A program made the translations under genes and the position numbers. This document shows positions 55,484 to 63,393 of a stretch of 64,000 nt of DNA, piece by piece. The stretch's first letter is position 1. Each line of letters begins with the position of its first letter. Origin of the DNA: Desulfuromonas sp. DDH964 (GTDB lineage Bacteria > Desulfobacterota > Desulfuromonadia > Desulfuromonadales > DDH964). The notes under the pieces are model-generated. The model made no database searches. It was not told the origin of the DNA and saw only the letters and a list, made by a program, of their open reading frames with translations. Location of the stretch: the NCBI RefSeq assembly GCF_001611275.1, contig NZ_CP015080.1, positions 496,001-560,000 of the forward strand, read 5' to 3'.

Positions 55484-55583
55484 GCCACAGAGACACGGAG
55501 ACCCAGAGGGAACCGAAAATTGAGCCAAGGTTCAAACCGTCTTTTCGATATTGATTTTCTCCGTGTCTCTGTGCCTCTGTGGC
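55484..55583. repeat. palindromic intergenic repeat element, copy 3
   Basis: This 100-base element fills the hisC-mutY gap. Its ends GCCACAGAGACACGGAG and CTCCGTGTCTCTGTGCC followed by TCTGTGGC form a long imperfect inverted repeat, almost the same as copy 2. The centre (about 55511-55556) is unrelated between copies. Confidence 0.78.
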
Positions 55584-55592
55584 TAATGATCT

Positions 55593-56648
55593 ATGCCTGA
55601 ATTGCCTTTTGCGCAGGTTGCCCCGCTCCTCCTCGCCTGGTACGGCAAGGCCGGCCGCGACCTCCCCTGGCGCAACACACGCGACCCCTACCGGGTCTGG
55701 CTTTCGGAGATCATGCTGCAGCAGACCGGAGTGGCGGCGGTCATTCCCTATTTCGAAAAATTCCTGGCGCGCTTCCCCGATCTGGAGGCCCTGGCCACGG
55801 CCCCGGTGGAAGAGGTTATCGAACTCTGGGCGGGTTTGGGCTACTACTCCCGCGCCCGCAACCTGCACGCGACAGCGCGCGAGGTGGTCGCTGGCTACGC
55901 CGGGAGCTTTCCGCAAACGCTGGAGGCGCTGACGGCGCTCCCCGGTATTGGCCGTTCCACCGCCGGGGCGATCCTCTCCATCGCGTTTGATGTGCCGGCC
56001 CCGATCCTCGACGGCAACGTGCGCCGGGTCCTCTGCCGGCTCTTCGCCTGGCAGGAAGACCCGCGCAGCAGCGCCGCCGAAAGGCAGCTCTGGCGCTGGG
56101 CCGAAGCCCTGACGCCGCTTGATCGTCCCCACGACTACGCCCAGGCGATCATGGACCTTGGTGCCACCCTCTGTACCCCGACTGCCCCCGCCTGCGAGCG
56201 TTGCCCGCTGGAGAACCTCTGCCAGGGGCGGGCGCTGGGGATCGCTGCCGAACTGCCGCGTCGCCAAAACAGGCAGAAGGTGCCGACCCGGATCCAGGTC
56301 GCCCTGCTGCTCGATTGCGACGGTTCCTTCCTGGTACGTCGTCGCCCCCTTGCCGGCATGCTGGCCGGGCTCTGGGAGTTCCCCGGGACGGCGGTGGCGG
56401 CGGGGGAAACCCCGGAGGTGGCCGCGGGGCGGTTGCTGCGCGAATTGGGCGGGGAGGGGAGACTGCGTTTCGCCGGCGGTATCGAGCATGCCTACAGTCA
56501 CTTCAGGCTCGACCTGCACCTCTTTCGGGCCGACGCGCCGGCAGCGCTGCAGGTGGCGGAAGCGGCCGAGAGCCGTTGGTTGACCCGGGCCGAGCTCGCC
56601 GGCTTTCCCCTGCACGGCGCCCACAAAAAGGCGCTGGTGCTGTTGTAA
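55593..56648 (+). CDS. mutY: A/G-specific adenine DNA glycosylase
   Basis: This 351-residue base-excision repair enzyme removes adenine mispaired with oxidised guanine. The catalytic Glu region (SEIMLQQTGVAAVIPYFEKF), the helix-hairpin-helix LTALPGIGRSTAGAI and the following Asp stretch (PILDGNVRRVLCRLF) are present. The [4Fe-4S] loop C-x6-C-x2-C-x5-C is seen in CTPTAPACERCPLENLC. The C-terminal ~120 residues form the NUDIX-like domain that recognises oxidised guanine. No clear ribosome site precedes the ATG, which sits 9 bases after repeat copy 3. Confidence 0.94.
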   Translation: MPELPFAQVAPLLLAWYGKAGRDLPWRNTRDPYRVWLSEIMLQQTGVAAVIPYFEKFLARFPDLEALATAPVEEVIELWAGLGYYSRARNLHATAREVVAGYAGSFPQTLEALTALPGIGRSTAGAILSIAFDVPAPILDGNVRRVLCRLFAWQEDPRSSAAERQLWRWAEALTPLDRPHDYAQAIMDLGATLCTPTAPACERCPLENLCQGRALGIAAELPRRQNRQKVPTRIQVALLLDCDGSFLVRRRPLAGMLAGLWEFPGTAVAAGETPEVAAGRLLRELGGEGRLRFAGGIEHAYSHFRLDLHLFRADAPAALQVAEAAESRWLTRAELAGFPLHGAHKKALVLL

Positions 56649-56659
56649 AACCGAGCAGG

Positions 56660-56831
56660 GCGTCTCTCACCCGTTCGCTTTGCTCTCTTGAGATCACGGA
56701 GGAAACCTCTTCTGTTGGTAACTCCCCTTGGGTCTGTCCACTGTCATTTCCGTTGACACAGTCAGCGCCGCACTTTTCTGGCCCCTTATTTTGAATCCCT
56801 CGGTGCTCTCCGTGTTCTCTGTGCGAGACGC
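56660..56831. repeat. palindromic intergenic repeat element, copy 4
   Basis: This element fills most of the mutY-rnd gap. Ends GCGTCTCTCAC (left) and GTGCGAGACGC (right) are inverted with one mismatch, followed inward by ATCACGGAGG and the related CTCTCCGTGTTCTC. The left end also carries CTCTCACCCGTTCGCT, shared with copy 1. Confidence 0.72.
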
Positions 56832-56860
56832 CCCTGGTATTCACATCCCCTGGAGTATTC

Positions 56861-57982
56861 ATGCCCGCACCGATCCTGACCGAAAGTTCCGCCGTCGCCG
56901 CCTTTGCCGCCGAGCTGGCGCACTTTGATTCTATCGCCGTCGACCTCGAGGCCGACTCGATGCACTGCTACCGGGAGAAGGTCTGCCTGTTGCAGTTCAC
57001 CACCCCGGAGCGGACCGTGCTGGTCGATCCCCTCGCCGGGGGCGACCTCGCGCCGCTGGGGCCGGTGCTGGCCGACCCCGCCATCCGCAAACTCTTCCAC
57101 GCCGCCGACTACGATATCCGCTGTCTGCACCGCGATTTCGGCTTCGTCGTCAGTGGTCTCTTCGACACCATGATCGCCTGCCAGTTCCTCGGCGAAGAGA
57201 AGGTTGGCCTGGCCGATATTCTCGGCAAGTACTTTGGGGTGGAACTCGACAAACAGTACCAGCGTGCCGACTGGGCGGTGCGCCCCCTTTCGACCGAGAT
57301 GATCCGTTACGCCGCCGAGGATACCCGGCACCTGCATAAGCTGGCGGCTCTGCTCGAAGAGAAGTTGCGCCAGAAGGGGCGCCTGGAGTGGGTGGCCGAA
57401 GAGTTCCGCATCCTCGAGCAGGGGCGTTTTGCCGACAACTCCGGGCCCCTTTACCTACGCTTCAAGGGGGCCGCCGCGTTGCGTCCCCGGCAGCTGGCGG
57501 TCCTCGAGGCGCTGCTGCAGTGGCGCGACGCCGAGGCCTGCAAGCGCGACCGGCCCCTCTATAAGGTGGTCGGCAACAAGCCGCTGCTGGCCATCGCCCA
57601 GGCGCCGCCGCAGAACCTGCAGGGGCTTGTTGCCGTCGAGGGAATATCGCCGCGCCAGGTCGATCGTTACGGCAAGGCGCTGCTCGGGGCGATCGAGTCC
57701 GGGTTGGCGGTTGCGGAGCAGGATCTGCCGAGCATGCCCCGTGGCGAGCGCCGGGTGCGCGACCCCGAAGTGGATGCGCGTCTCGCCGGACTGAAGAAGT
57801 GGCGCGAGGCCAAGGCCACGGCGCTGGAGATCGACCCCGGGGTGTTGATCAACAATACCCTCCTTGAGGAGCTGGCGCGGCGCCAGCCCCGGAAGGAGGC
57901 CGAGCTGGCAACGATTCCCGGCCTCAAACAGTGGCAGCGGCGCGAACTGGGCGCCGATATTCTCGCCCAGCTGGCGCCCTGA
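56861..57982 (+). CDS. rnd: ribonuclease D
   Basis: This 373-residue 3'-5' exoribonuclease matures structured RNAs such as tRNA precursors. The DEDD-family catalytic residues are in AVDLEADSMHCY (D, E), FHAADYDIRCL (D) and YAAEDTRHL (Y, D). An HRDC domain follows (ALLQWRDAEACKRDRPLYKV, then NKPLLAIA) with a second helical domain to the C terminus. Length matches E. coli RNase D. The ATG follows a CTGGAG site. Confidence 0.93.
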   Translation: MPAPILTESSAVAAFAAELAHFDSIAVDLEADSMHCYREKVCLLQFTTPERTVLVDPLAGGDLAPLGPVLADPAIRKLFHAADYDIRCLHRDFGFVVSGLFDTMIACQFLGEEKVGLADILGKYFGVELDKQYQRADWAVRPLSTEMIRYAAEDTRHLHKLAALLEEKLRQKGRLEWVAEEFRILEQGRFADNSGPLYLRFKGAAALRPRQLAVLEALLQWRDAEACKRDRPLYKVVGNKPLLAIAQAPPQNLQGLVAVEGISPRQVDRYGKALLGAIESGLAVAEQDLPSMPRGERRVRDPEVDARLAGLKKWREAKATALEIDPGVLINNTLLEELARRQPRKEAELATIPGLKQWQRRELGADILAQLAP

Positions 57983-58008
57983 ACCCGACATCGAGTTTCC
58001 CAAGTATT

Positions 58009-58018
58009 TGTAATTACA
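58009..58018. promoter_or_regulatory. perfect 10-base palindrome, possible operator
   Basis: TGTAATTACA is a perfect palindrome in the gap before the small basic exported protein gene, 111 bases before its ATG. It is AT-rich in a GC-rich setting. Function unknown. Confidence 0.35.
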
Positions 58019-58030
58019 GACATCTGAATC

Positions 58031-58058
58031 GACATCTGGCGGCACGCCACCAGATGTC
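58031..58058. terminator. hairpin after rnd
   Basis: GACATCTGGCGG at 58031-58042 pairs with CCACCAGATGTC at 58047-58058 with one mismatch, around a 4-base loop. It lies 48 bases after the rnd stop and has no T tract, so it may be a terminator or a leader structure of the next gene. Confidence 0.5.
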
Positions 58059-58128
58059 CGCTGGCGGCGCGGATCATTCCGACTATCATGGCAACAAACG
58101 CACCACTTGCCTTGAAAGGAGGTTCACC

Positions 58129-58506
58129 ATGATCCGCATCCTCATCTCCAGTGCTTCCCTGCTCCTCTGCGTCCTGCTGCTGACCCCGACCCCCGGCCAG
58201 GCTGCCGGCCATGCCGGTACCACCTTTACCGTCGCCGTTCATGGTGACTCTGCATACCCGGTCGCCCACCGGGAAGGGGACCGCCGCGAGGTTGCCCGGG
58301 ATCATTACCGCGACCGGGATGGCTGCCGCCACCAGGAAGAGCGTCATGACCGGCGGCGGGATCACCGGGACTGGCGAAATGATCGTCGCCAGGACGCTCG
58401 CCAGGACCGCCACCGCGCTGCCCCGCCCCGTTACGCCTATCGCGAGCAGCGCACCGTGGTGCTGCTGCCGCCCCCCTTCCTGTTGCTCCCTCCCTTCTGG
58501 CGTTAG
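58129..58506 (+). CDS. small exported His/Arg-rich protein
   Basis: This 125-residue protein has a clear signal peptide (about 1-25, cleaved near GQAAGH). The mature part is dominated by Arg, Asp, His and Gln (for example HREGDRREVARDHYRDRDG) and ends in a hydrophobic Pro/Leu tail. No domain is recognised. The ATG at 58129 follows GAAAGGAGG, which settles the start over the longer open frame. A strong terminator follows directly. Confidence 0.7.
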   Translation: MIRILISSASLLLCVLLLTPTPGQAAGHAGTTFTVAVHGDSAYPVAHREGDRREVARDHYRDRDGCRHQEERHDRRRDHRDWRNDRRQDARQDRHRAAPPRYAYREQRTVVLLPPPFLLLPPFWR

Positions 58507-58527
58507 CCGCTACAGCTGCCTTTCCCC

Positions 58528-58565
58528 GGGGCGGGGCCGGTTGCGACCGGCCCCGCCCCGCCTTT
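58528..58565 (+). terminator. intrinsic terminator
   Basis: A perfect 14-base GC stem (GGGGCGGGGCCGGT at 58528-58541 and its complement at 58546-58559) with a TGCG loop is followed by GCCTTTTT. It ends the small exported protein gene. Confidence 0.9.
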
Positions 58566-58616
58566 TTCGCCCCACCGCGATTGCAGCGGGGCGCGTTTTG
58601 GCCGATACTTAAACCC

Positions 58617-58949
58617 ATGCACCGACTCCTCGCCTTCTCTCCCCACGAACGGGTTCTGGCCGGCCTGCTCAAGGAACGCCTCGAGCAGGAGGGGATTGCC
58701 TGTCTGCTGCGCAATGAAGAGCTCTTTGCCGCCATGGGGGAGTTGCCCTTTTTGGAGCTGCGGCCGGAACTCTGGGTGGTCGACGCCGAAGTTCTGCCGC
58801 GCGCCCGGCTTCTCATCGAGGCCTGGCTCCATCCGGTCAGGACGGAACGACCCTGGTGCTGTCCCGGTTGCGGCGAGGTGCTGGAAGGGCAGTTCGGGGG
58901 GTGCTGGAAGTGCGGCCGGGCCCGGGAAGAGGCGGATGCCGGTACCTGA
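58617..58949 (+). CDS. DUF2007-type protein with zinc ribbon
   Basis: This 110-residue protein matches the DUF2007 style: a ferredoxin-like small domain in residues 1-75 (LLAFSPHERVLAGLLKERLE, then GIACLLRNEELF and LWVVD). The C-terminal part is a zinc ribbon with CCPGCGE and GGCWKCGR. Function unknown; sometimes named signal-transducing. ATG at 58617 is taken because it starts the domain. It ends 13 bases before the threonine aldolase gene, so the two are probably co-transcribed. Confidence 0.78.
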   Translation: MHRLLAFSPHERVLAGLLKERLEQEGIACLLRNEELFAAMGELPFLELRPELWVVDAEVLPRARLLIEAWLHPVRTERPWCCPGCGEVLEGQFGGCWKCGRAREEADAGT

Positions 58950-58962
58950 TAAGGAGCTTTCC

Positions 58963-60012
58963 ATGAATAATCGGACCCTGGGGCGCAACCAGTTCGCCAG
59001 CGACAATTATGCCGGTATCTGCCCGGAAGCCTGGGCGGCGATGGCGGCGGCCAACAGCGGCTATGCCCCTTCCTACGGCGCCGACCCCTGGACCGAACGG
59101 GCCTGTGACCGCTTGCGGGAGTTTTTCGACAGCGACTGCCAGGTCTTCTTCGTCTTCAACGGCACCGCGGCCAACTCCCTCGCCCTCTCCAGCCTCTGCC
59201 GCTCCTACCACAGCATTATCTGCCATGAGCTCGCCCACATCGAAACCGATGAGTGCGGCGCGCCGGAGTTCTTCAGCAACGGCAACAAGCTGCTGCTGGT
59301 CCCCGGAGCCCACGGCAAGGTCGATCTGGAGGCGGTCGAGCATACCGTGTTGCGACGCAGCGATATTCACTACCCCAAGCCGCAGGTGCTGAGTATCAGC
59401 CAGGCGACCGAGCTCGGGACCCTCTACAGCACGGAGGAGCTGACGGCGGTGGGGGAGACCTGCCGCCGGCTCGGCCTGCGGCTGCATATGGATGGCGCCC
59501 GCTTCGCCAACGCGTTGGCTGCCACCGGCGCGGCCCCGGCCGACCTCTCCTGGCGGGCGGGGGTCGATGTTCTCTCCTTCGGCGGCGCCAAGTGCGGCAT
59601 GGCGGTGGGGGAGGCGGTGGTCTTTTTCGACCGGGACCTCGCCGTCGAGTTCGACTACCGCTGCAAGCAGGCCGGGCAGCTCGCCTCGAAGATGCGTTTT
59701 CTGGCGGCGCCCTGGATCGGCCTGCTCGAGGAGGGTGCCCTGTTGCGTCATGCCGGCCACGCCAACGCCATGGCGCGGCAACTGGCCGAACGACTGACGG
59801 CGATTTCCGGGGTGACGGTGGTGCATCCCTGCCAGGCCAACGCCGTCTTCGTCAGCCTGGACCAGGCGCTGATCGACGGCCTGCGGGAGCGCGGCTGGCA
59901 GTTCTACACCTTTATCGGCAGCGGCCAGGCCCGCTTCATGTGCTCCTGGAGTACCTGTGTCGAAGACCTGGATGCTCTCGCCGCCGATCTGCAGGCGTTG
60001 GCCGCCGGCTGA
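58963..60012 (+). CDS. ltaE: low-specificity L-threonine aldolase
   Basis: This 349-residue PLP enzyme cleaves threonine to glycine and acetaldehyde. Features are the N-terminal FASDNYAGICPEAWAAM, GTAANSLALSSL, LRLHMDGARFANAL with the PLP Asp, and the PLP lysine in SFGGAKCGMAVGE. The ATG follows AAGGAG; a longer open frame upstream overlaps the DUF2007 gene and is not used. The gene ends just before a bidirectional terminator shared with fumC. Confidence 0.9.
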   Translation: MNNRTLGRNQFASDNYAGICPEAWAAMAAANSGYAPSYGADPWTERACDRLREFFDSDCQVFFVFNGTAANSLALSSLCRSYHSIICHELAHIETDECGAPEFFSNGNKLLLVPGAHGKVDLEAVEHTVLRRSDIHYPKPQVLSISQATELGTLYSTEELTAVGETCRRLGLRLHMDGARFANALAATGAAPADLSWRAGVDVLSFGGAKCGMAVGEAVVFFDRDLAVEFDYRCKQAGQLASKMRFLAAPWIGLLEEGALLRHAGHANAMARQLAERLTAISGVTVVHPCQANAVFVSLDQALIDGLRERGWQFYTFIGSGQARFMCSWSTCVEDLDALAADLQALAAG

Positions 60013-60036
60013 GGGGCGGCGCGGCTGGAGGAGGAA

Positions 60037-60076
60037 CAAAGCCGGGGGAGAGCTATAAAGCTCTCCCCCGGCTTTG
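60037..60076. terminator. bidirectional terminator between ltaE and fumC
   Basis: A perfect 18-base stem (CAAAGCCGGGGGAGAGCT at 60037-60054 and its complement at 60059-60076) surrounds an ATAA loop. A-rich on the left and T-rich on the right, it suits both converging genes. Confidence 0.88.
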
Positions 60077-60105
60077 TTGGCGGCAGGTGGGTTATCCGGC
60101 GTCGG

Positions 60106-61512
60106 TCAGCCGGCCGCGCCCGGCAGCCCCGGTTCGGTGAGCGGCCGCGGATCGAGAAGGCGGGCGAGCTCGTCGGCGTCGAGGTCCCCCGCCGCCAGGA
60201 CCACTTCCCGGATCGTCTTCTGCTCCTCGCTCGCCTGCTTGGCAAGGGCGGCGGCGCGGTCATAGCCGAGAACCGGGGCGAGGGCGGTCACCATCGCCAG
60301 GCTGCGCTCGATAAGCGACTCGCAGCGCTGGCGGTCCGCCTGCAGCCCCTTGACGCAGCGGGCGGCAAAGAGGGTGCTCGCCCGTTCCAGCAGGCTGATC
60401 GACTGCAGCAGGTTGTGAGTCATGACCGGCATCATCACGTTGAGCTCGAAGTTGCCCGAGAGACCGGAGAGGCCGATGGCGGCGTCGTTGCCGATGACCT
60501 GGGTGCAGACCTGGATAAGGCTCTCGGCCATTACCGGGTTGACCTTGCCGGGCATGATCGAGCTCCCCGGCTGCACCGCCGGCAGCACCAGCTCGCCGAG
60601 GCCGCAGCGGGGGCCGCTGGCGAGGAAGCGGATATCGTTGGCGATCTTGAAGAGGGCGGCGGCGGTGCCGCGCAGCGCGCCGCTGGCAGCCACCGCGGCG
60701 TCCCGGGCGGCCTGGGCTTCGAAGTGGTTGACCGCTTCGCGAAAGGAGAGGCCGGTAACCTCGGCGAGGCCAGCGATGACGCGGCCGGCAAATTCCGGGT
60801 GGGTGTTGATGCCGGTGCCGAGGGCGGTGCCGCCGAGGGGGAGCTCCAAAAGGCCCTCCTGGGCCTCCTCCAGCCGGCGGATGGCGAGGGCGACCTGGCG
60901 CGCGTAGCCGGAAAAGATCTGCCCGAGGCGTACCGGGACCGCGTCCTGCAGGTGGGTGCGGCCGATGGTGACGATATCGTCAAAGGCTTCGGCCTTCTCG
61001 CCGAGGGCCTCCTGCAGGCTGAAGAGGGCCGGCATCAGGCGCTGGCGGATCTCCACCGCCGCGGCGAGGTGGAGGGCGGTGGGGATGACGTCGTTGCTCG
61101 ACTGGCCGAGGTTGACATGGTCGTTGGGGTGGATCGCCGGCCCGCCGGAACTGGCGCCGAGAAGCTGGGCGGCGCGGTTGGCGATGACCTCGTTGGCGTT
61201 CATGTTGGTGCTGGTGCCGGAGCCGGTCTGGAAGATGTCGACCACGAAGTGGGCGTCGAGGCGCCCTTCGATAACCTCCTCGGCCGCTTCCATGATCGCC
61301 ATGGCGCGATCGCGGTCGAGCAGGCCCAGTTCGAGGTTGACCCGGGCTGCCCGCTCCTTGATCATCCCCAGGGCGCGCAGGAAGGGGCGCGGGAAGACCA
61401 GGCCGGAGACCGGAAAGTTTTCGACGGCGCGGGCGGTCTGGGCGCCGTAGAGGGCATCGACGGGGACCTCCATCGTCCCCATGGAATCGCGTTCAGTGCG
61501 GGTAGTGGCCAT
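60106..61512 (-). CDS. fumC: fumarate hydratase, class II
   Basis: This 468-residue enzyme interconverts fumarate and malate in the citric acid cycle. The superfamily signature GSSIMPGKVNPVM is present, with GSGTSTNMNANEVIANRA, NLGQSSNDVIPTALH and TIGRTHLQDAVPV. Closely related aspartases share these motifs; the overall sequence style (DSMGTMEVP, GLGELVLPAVQPGSS) favours fumarase. Start is the ATG at the complement of 61510-61512, after AAGGAG. It is convergent with ltaE and divergent from the EamA gene. Confidence 0.88.
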   Translation of the reverse strand: MATTRTERDSMGTMEVPVDALYGAQTARAVENFPVSGLVFPRPFLRALGMIKERAARVNLELGLLDRDRAMAIMEAAEEVIEGRLDAHFVVDIFQTGSGTSTNMNANEVIANRAAQLLGASSGGPAIHPNDHVNLGQSSNDVIPTALHLAAAVEIRQRLMPALFSLQEALGEKAEAFDDIVTIGRTHLQDAVPVRLGQIFSGYARQVALAIRRLEEAQEGLLELPLGGTALGTGINTHPEFAGRVIAGLAEVTGLSFREAVNHFEAQAARDAAVAASGALRGTAAALFKIANDIRFLASGPRCGLGELVLPAVQPGSSIMPGKVNPVMAESLIQVCTQVIGNDAAIGLSGLSGNFELNVMMPVMTHNLLQSISLLERASTLFAARCVKGLQADRQRCESLIERSLAMVTALAPVLGYDRAAALAKQASEEQKTIREVVLAAGDLDADELARLLDPRPLTEPGLPGAAG

Positions 61513-61693
61513 GCGGATACTCCTTGATTACGGATGGTTGCCGGCGCTGCCGACAGGATGCCTGTGCCAGGAAGGATAGCAACTGCCCCCTTCCTGTCAA
61601 TCCTTGTAACGGCCGGCCTTTAGCGGTGGTAAAGACTGAACCGGCCCCTTTTTATTATCGCTAATTTTTTCCCCGTAGTTTAGACTCCCAGGC

Positions 61694-62566
61694 ATGAGTA
61701 CCCAGGCCCTGCTCCTCATCCTCTTCTCGGCGCTGATGCACGCCCTGTGGAACCTGCTGGTCAAGCGCAGCGGGGACAAGACGGTCTTTATCTGGTGGAT
61801 GTTCCTCGCCTCGGGGAGCCTCTTTACCCTCCTTCTCCCCCTTCTCCCCGGACCGATGCCACGGCCCGACCTGCGCATCCTGCTGCTGGCGGGCGGGGGG
61901 GGCGCCTGTTTCGTCGCCTACCATCTCTTCACCGGCCGCGCCTACCGCAGCGGCGATCTTTCCCTCACCTATCCGCTGGCGCAGACGGCGATTCTCTACG
62001 TTCCGCTCTGGGGAGTCCTGCTGCTGGGGGAGAAACTGACCCCCCTCGGCAGCGCCGGAATTCTGCTGATCGTCGCCGGCGCCTGGTGCGTGCAATTGCA
62101 GCGGCTCTCCTTCGACGAGGCCTTGCGGCCGCTGCGCAATCTGGGGCAGCCGGCCGTTCAGGCGGCCCTCCTCGCCGGTTTTACCTACTCGGTGGGAGCG
62201 GTCATCGACAAGACCGGGGTGATGGCGTTTTCCCCGCTCTACTTCACCTACCTGCTGGTGGTCTGGATGTTCCTGCTGATGAGCGCCAATTTGCTGCGCC
62301 GCCGTTACCGCGGCCGGGTGCTGGCGGAGTGGCGACTCAGCCGGCCGCTGATCCTCGCCTCGGGCCCGGTGATGATGAGCTCTTTTCTCAGCTTCCGTTA
62401 CGGCCTCAAACTGGCGCCGATGAGTTACGCGGTGCCGGTGCGCCAGGTCAGCCTTCTCTTCGGTGTCCTGCTCGGCACTCTGCTGCTCGGCGAACGCTAT
62501 GGCCGCATCCGTTTTTTTGCCGCCGGCCTGATCCTGATCGGGGTTTCCCTGGTGCGTCTGGGGTAG
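61694..62566 (+). CDS. EamA-family (DMT) transporter
   Basis: This 290-residue membrane protein has about ten helices in two EamA repeats, as in drug/metabolite transporters. Visible family features are HALWNLLVKRSGDK in the first helix region, TYPLAQTAILYVPLWGVLLLGEKL at the end of repeat one and GTLLLGERYGRIRFFAAGLILIG-like sequence (split here as LLLGERYG and RFFAAGLIL) at the end of repeat two. Substrate unknown. It is divergent from fumC with a 181-base shared upstream gap. Confidence 0.88.
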   Translation: MSTQALLLILFSALMHALWNLLVKRSGDKTVFIWWMFLASGSLFTLLLPLLPGPMPRPDLRILLLAGGGGACFVAYHLFTGRAYRSGDLSLTYPLAQTAILYVPLWGVLLLGEKLTPLGSAGILLIVAGAWCVQLQRLSFDEALRPLRNLGQPAVQAALLAGFTYSVGAVIDKTGVMAFSPLYFTYLLVVWMFLLMSANLLRRRYRGRVLAEWRLSRPLILASGPVMMSSFLSFRYGLKLAPMSYAVPVRQVSLLFGVLLGTLLLGERYGRIRFFAAGLILIGVSLVRLG

Positions 62567-62583
62567 TATAGTGCGAGACCAGA

Positions 62584-62667
62584 GCGATGGGCGACGAGCG
62601 ACGAGCGATGGGCGATGGGCGACGAGCGACGAGCGATGGGCGATGGGCGATGGGCGATGGGCGATGA
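62584..62667. repeat. twelve 7-base tandem repeats
   Basis: Twelve adjacent copies of GCGAYGR occupy exactly 84 bases. Calling GCGATGG A, GCGACGA B and GCGATGA C, the order is A B B A A B B A A A A C. They fill the gap between the EamA gene and the HD-domain gene, ending 18 bases before its ATG. Confidence 0.92.
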
Positions 62668-62685
62668 GCTGCGCGGGGTGATTCT

Positions 62686-63276
62686 ATGAAAAGTCTTGCC
62701 AATTTTTTCTTCGAAGTCGGGATGCTCAAGCGCACCCCGCGCACCGGATTCCAGTTTCTCGGTTCCGGCGCCCAGTCGGTGGCGGAGCACTCCTTTCGCA
62801 CCGCGATCATCGGCTACACCCTGGCGCGCATGGACGGGGCGGTCGATGTCGGCCGGGTGGTCCAGCTCTGTCTCTTTCACGATGTGCCGGAGGCGCGGAT
62901 CGGCGATCTCAACTATGTCGCCAAGAAGTACGTGCAGGCCGACGAGCGCCGCGCCGTCGAGGACCTGGCGCGGACGCTCCCCTTTGGCGACGAGTACCGC
63001 GACACCTGGGAGGAATTCGCCGGCGGCGCGAGCCGCGAGGCGCAGCTCGCCCACGATGCCGATCAGCTCGAAATGATCCTTGCCCTCAAGGAGTACAAGG
63101 ATGTCGGTAATCAGTACGCCGACGAGTGGTATCCCTTTTCGGTGCGGCGCCTGCGCACCGACCTGGCGCGCCGCCTGGCCGAGACGATCTGGATGACCGA
63201 TTCGAGCCGCTGGTGGTTCGATGACGACAGCGAATGGTGGGTGACGGGAAAGCCGCGGGAGGAGGGCGGGGAATGA
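62686..63276 (+). CDS. HD-domain phosphohydrolase (5'-deoxynucleotidase YfbR-like)
   Basis: This 196-residue protein is an HD-domain hydrolase. The metal ligands are seen in VAEHSFRTA (His), LCLFHDVPEARIGDL (His-Asp) and HDADQLEMIL (Asp). The arrangement matches the YfbR/HDDC2 group, which act on deoxynucleoside monophosphates; the exact substrate is inferred. Start ATG follows a GGGGTG site directly after the 7-base tandem repeats. Confidence 0.88.
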   Translation: MKSLANFFFEVGMLKRTPRTGFQFLGSGAQSVAEHSFRTAIIGYTLARMDGAVDVGRVVQLCLFHDVPEARIGDLNYVAKKYVQADERRAVEDLARTLPFGDEYRDTWEEFAGGASREAQLAHDADQLEMILALKEYKDVGNQYADEWYPFSVRRLRTDLARRLAETIWMTDSSRWWFDDDSEWWVTGKPREEGGE

Positions 63277-63313
63277 TCCCTCCCGCTGACCGGCAAGGGG
63301 GGCAAGGGAGGGC

Positions 63314-63342
63314 TTGACGCGGCCTGCAAGAAGTGATAGAAA
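63314..63342 (+). promoter_or_regulatory. probable sigma-70 promoter of serS
   Basis: TTGACG at 63314-63319 and TAGAAA at 63337-63342 are separated by exactly 17 bases. It lies 51 bases before the serS start, with the palindrome at 63366-63379 in between. Confidence 0.5.
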
Positions 63343-63365
63343 ATCCACCTTTGCGAGACGTTACC

Positions 63366-63379
63366 GGGCCGATCGGCCC
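63366..63379. promoter_or_regulatory. 14-base perfect palindrome in the serS leader
   Basis: GGGCCGATCGGCCC is a perfect palindrome 14 bases before the serS ATG and downstream of its probable promoter. It could be an operator or a small leader structure near the ribosome site. Confidence 0.45.
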
Positions 63380-63393
63380 TTACCGGAGCCCCC

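Noticed and set aside
48612..56831. Insertion sequences with transposase
   Set aside because: The elements are 74-196 bases long and contain no transposase frame, so they are non-autonomous repeats at most.
60106..61512. Aspartate ammonia-lyase
   Set aside because: The shared superfamily motifs fit both, but the overall sequence style is that of class II fumarase.
60415..61527. 370-codon plus-strand frame
   Set aside because: It is antisense to fumC and reads as low-complexity Gly/Ala/Asp-rich sequence.
62584..62667. CRISPR array
   Set aside because: The repeats are 7 bases long and directly adjacent with no spacers, and no cas gene is nearby.
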